Of a stretch of DNA of 64,000 nt, positions 58,201 through 61,200 are shown one piece after another. Both the position numbers and the translations under genes were made by a program. Source of the DNA: Atherix ibis (Eukaryota; Arthropoda; Insecta; Diptera; Athericidae); the NCBI GenBank assembly GCA_958298945.1, contig OY282607.1, positions 50,569,020-50,633,019 of the forward strand, in the 5' to 3' direction. The notes beneath the pieces were generated by a model that did no database searches, was not told the DNA's origin, and worked only from the letters and a program-made list of their open reading frames with translations. Each line of letters opens with the position of its first letter. Positions within the stretch are counted from its first letter, which is position 1.

Positions 58201-61200
58201 CACTCTACCAGCTGTAAGAGAACCCTGTGTAGGCAAATTCGGTCATACACCTTTTCTAAGTCGAAAAATAATAGTAAACCACAATATCTACGTTTGTAGC
58301 AATTATGGATTGAATGTTGGATTTCAATCCGTAGCCTATTTAACCATGAGATCCTGAAGTGCTACCGCAGCCACCCGGTTGTAGATGTAATTAAGCTCAA
58401 TAGGCTACAGTAGTCTGGACACTTAATCCGTATAGATGGGAATGATCCTGCCCAATAACTACACTGTGGCTCGAGGTCGGCCCTGCCTTTACTGGAGGCG
58501 TTACTGCCATCTTGGTTCTTCTAGGTTTAAATTTGGAAATATTTGATATAAATTTGAATTATAAAAGTATGTTGTATTAGCGAGCATAATTATTATTTTC
58601 ATCACCAAGCTATTAATTGTTAAGTTTAGACATTGTTCCAATGGTCTATTTTAATCACTATACCTACAAGACTAGTATCCCAAAAATATTCGGCTCGCTT
58701 TTCAATTATTTATAATAATAAAATAATAGACTGACTCCAATTTGGTATTAAGTAGAAAAACTGCATAGAACTTCTACAGTGTTCGCCGAGCTCATGAAAT
58801 TTTAATTATTTTTTTAGAAACTCAACTTTTGAAAAGCAGAAGTCCCTATTTTAAAATAGACATCCTTCAATAACCTTAAGGTTCCAATAACTTTGTATGA
58901 TAATTGCTGGATTTCATCTACAATGGTTAGGAATTTAGTATGTCGATGGTTCTCGTACAGCTTCAGATTTTGTTCATAGACTAAGAATTTTCGCTAAGAC
59001 TTTTCGTACAAGTTTTTCAGTCTTTTTGCTATGATTTAAAAAGAATAATAATCCTTAAACTAGCACCTGAATGATGAATCACTTTTTCCTAAGTCATATT
59101 AAAGAGATCTGATTAAAACATGCTTACTTACTTGAGGATTTTTTTCCTATAAGCAATCTAAGAGAGATCTTAAACACAGATCTAGGCTTACAGCATCATG
59201 ATGCAGTCGCTTTTTTTCAAATTCGTTAATGAAATTATCCCTTTTCGTATATCTAAGAATTATGTACCTTCGAAGCTGTGCATTTCTCAAAAGCTAATTT
59301 CTAAGAAAATGGACTTTATTTTGGCAATTTTTGGAAGTAACGCAAACTTAAAGAATGGATAATGAAATTATTTAAAATAAGTTCTTAAATGCTTCAACAG
59401 CTCCGAAGAGATGGCGAATTATTTTCTAAAAATTATTATCTTGTGACCGGAAGCTGCTTGTGAATCGTAAGGAAACCAATTTCATGACATCAATCGTTAT
59501 GACGCAAAAGCATCAAACTAATAGCTTGTTTTCTCAAAAATAAATTTATAGTTAAGATCATTATTTTTTTTTTATTATTCATATAAATTGCCTCCAAAAA
59601 ACTAATTTTCAGCCACTGTATAGTAAGTAGTTTTCCTTAAAACAAATATTGTATAACATTTCCAAGTTGTTATTTACATATTACTAAAAACGATAAATTC
59701 TTTGTGAACTTTTATATTTTATATAAAAAATAAAGCAAGAAAACATGTTGTCGTTTTCTTCAAAAATAAATTAACGTGATTTACTATAAAAAATTATATT
59801 TTTTTCTATTCAAATGAAACTCAAAGAATAAAGCACACTAATTTTTGGAGGCTATTTTAATTTTGGGAAATTTTTATATCAAAAATAAAAAAAACAATTT
59901 GATGAGAGTTAAATTGGCGCCAAATATAAACGAAATTCTTTTTATTTCTCACTTTTCATATCAACACATATTTTTCGATCTTTCCTACCAAAACTAATAA
60001 TTAATTGAAAACTAGAATAAAATATAATAATTTGCACCCACTTTTATTAAAAACTAAACTTAACTAATAAATTTATAGGAAAAATATTCAAAAAAAAAAC
60101 AAACAGATTGTTTTTAAATTTTTTGATTAAAAATTTTAACATTTCGGCTTGTATTAGTATTATTATTGTTATTGATCGTTTTTACCATTTTTGTAATAGC
60201 CAACTAGAGTGAACTGGTGTATATTTTTACTATCTCTAATAATCTCAATTAATTTGTTCTGTTTTAATTTAAAATGAAATTTCCTTTTTTGGTTAGCGTT
60301 AGTAGATCAATAGACATTTTCGAATTAATAAAAAAAAACTTGTATTGATCGATGAAAAACGAAATCGAATTAGTCTCTTTTCATTGAAAATATCAACATA
60401 ACCTACGCAAATGTCGAAATTTATTGTTTAAGAGTCAGTAAACAGAAATAATGATGGCGCTTAACCAAATAGAAAATTATTTACGGCGTTCGTATTACCT
60501 AAAATCGAAAATCGAAAATCGAAAATCGAAATCAAACAAAACTGAAAGAAGATATTCTACTACTACCAGTGCTAATATATAATAAAATTCTATCACTAGT
60601 CGAATAATATTATAGGTAACTTATTTTATTCAATTTAATTTTTATGCTCCGTCTGTCTAGACTTTAGTAATAAAAAATAAAAACATTAACATTTTCTTTA
60701 CACAAAAAAAAAACAAAAAACAAAATAGGAAAAAATCGCCCAAAGCTTTTCGGCTTAAGTCTATAAAACTGTAGTTTAATAGGCTTTGAATCATGCAAAT
60801 GTCAAATTAATCGTCATAAAAATTAGTTGCCAATAAAGTTTTCATAATTTATCGAATAGTTCATTATGAGTGAGTGATAGTGGTTATAATATGTATACAA
60901 TAGAGTCGATAGAGGGCCGCCAAAAATTCCATCCCTATTTCTTGAGGATGAATACTGTTTATTTTGCATGGAATTAAGCCAATAATGTGACACTGATCTA
61001 TGGACACCAAAAGAAATAGCTTATGTATCTACCATCGATAGATATCTTGGGGAAACTTCATACAGAAAGACTTTGTTGCAGTGCAGAGGCAAACATTCCA
61101 CACCGTGCATCATATAATATGAGATCCAAAAATTTTATATTTCCAATTTCTAAAATAATTAAAATTTATTTATTAATATCTATTCCATCATGATAGCAGT

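Larger units (their letters stand above)
55832..58500 (-). mobile_element. RNase H-bearing non-LTR retrotransposon (family N1, third copy), minus strand, carrying an LTR insertion
   Basis: Minus-strand order: LEKVYDRICLHRVLLQLVEWG near 58250 (RT block with the first catalytic aspartate), GIPQGSPLS near 58080, NHYIYADNIFVL near 57990, then FTDATADTDT near 57190. After the LTR insertion, AAPYYEELWDIKTETEIATN-like sequence follows, then VELQLVPGHVGIVDN and the 3' UTR with GGCCCCTGGCACATGTCTAA. It ends in (CAA)n, seen as GTTGTTGTTG at 55832. Stops and frameshifts are many. It is the only copy here that keeps the RT block with the first catalytic aspartate. Confidence 0.82.
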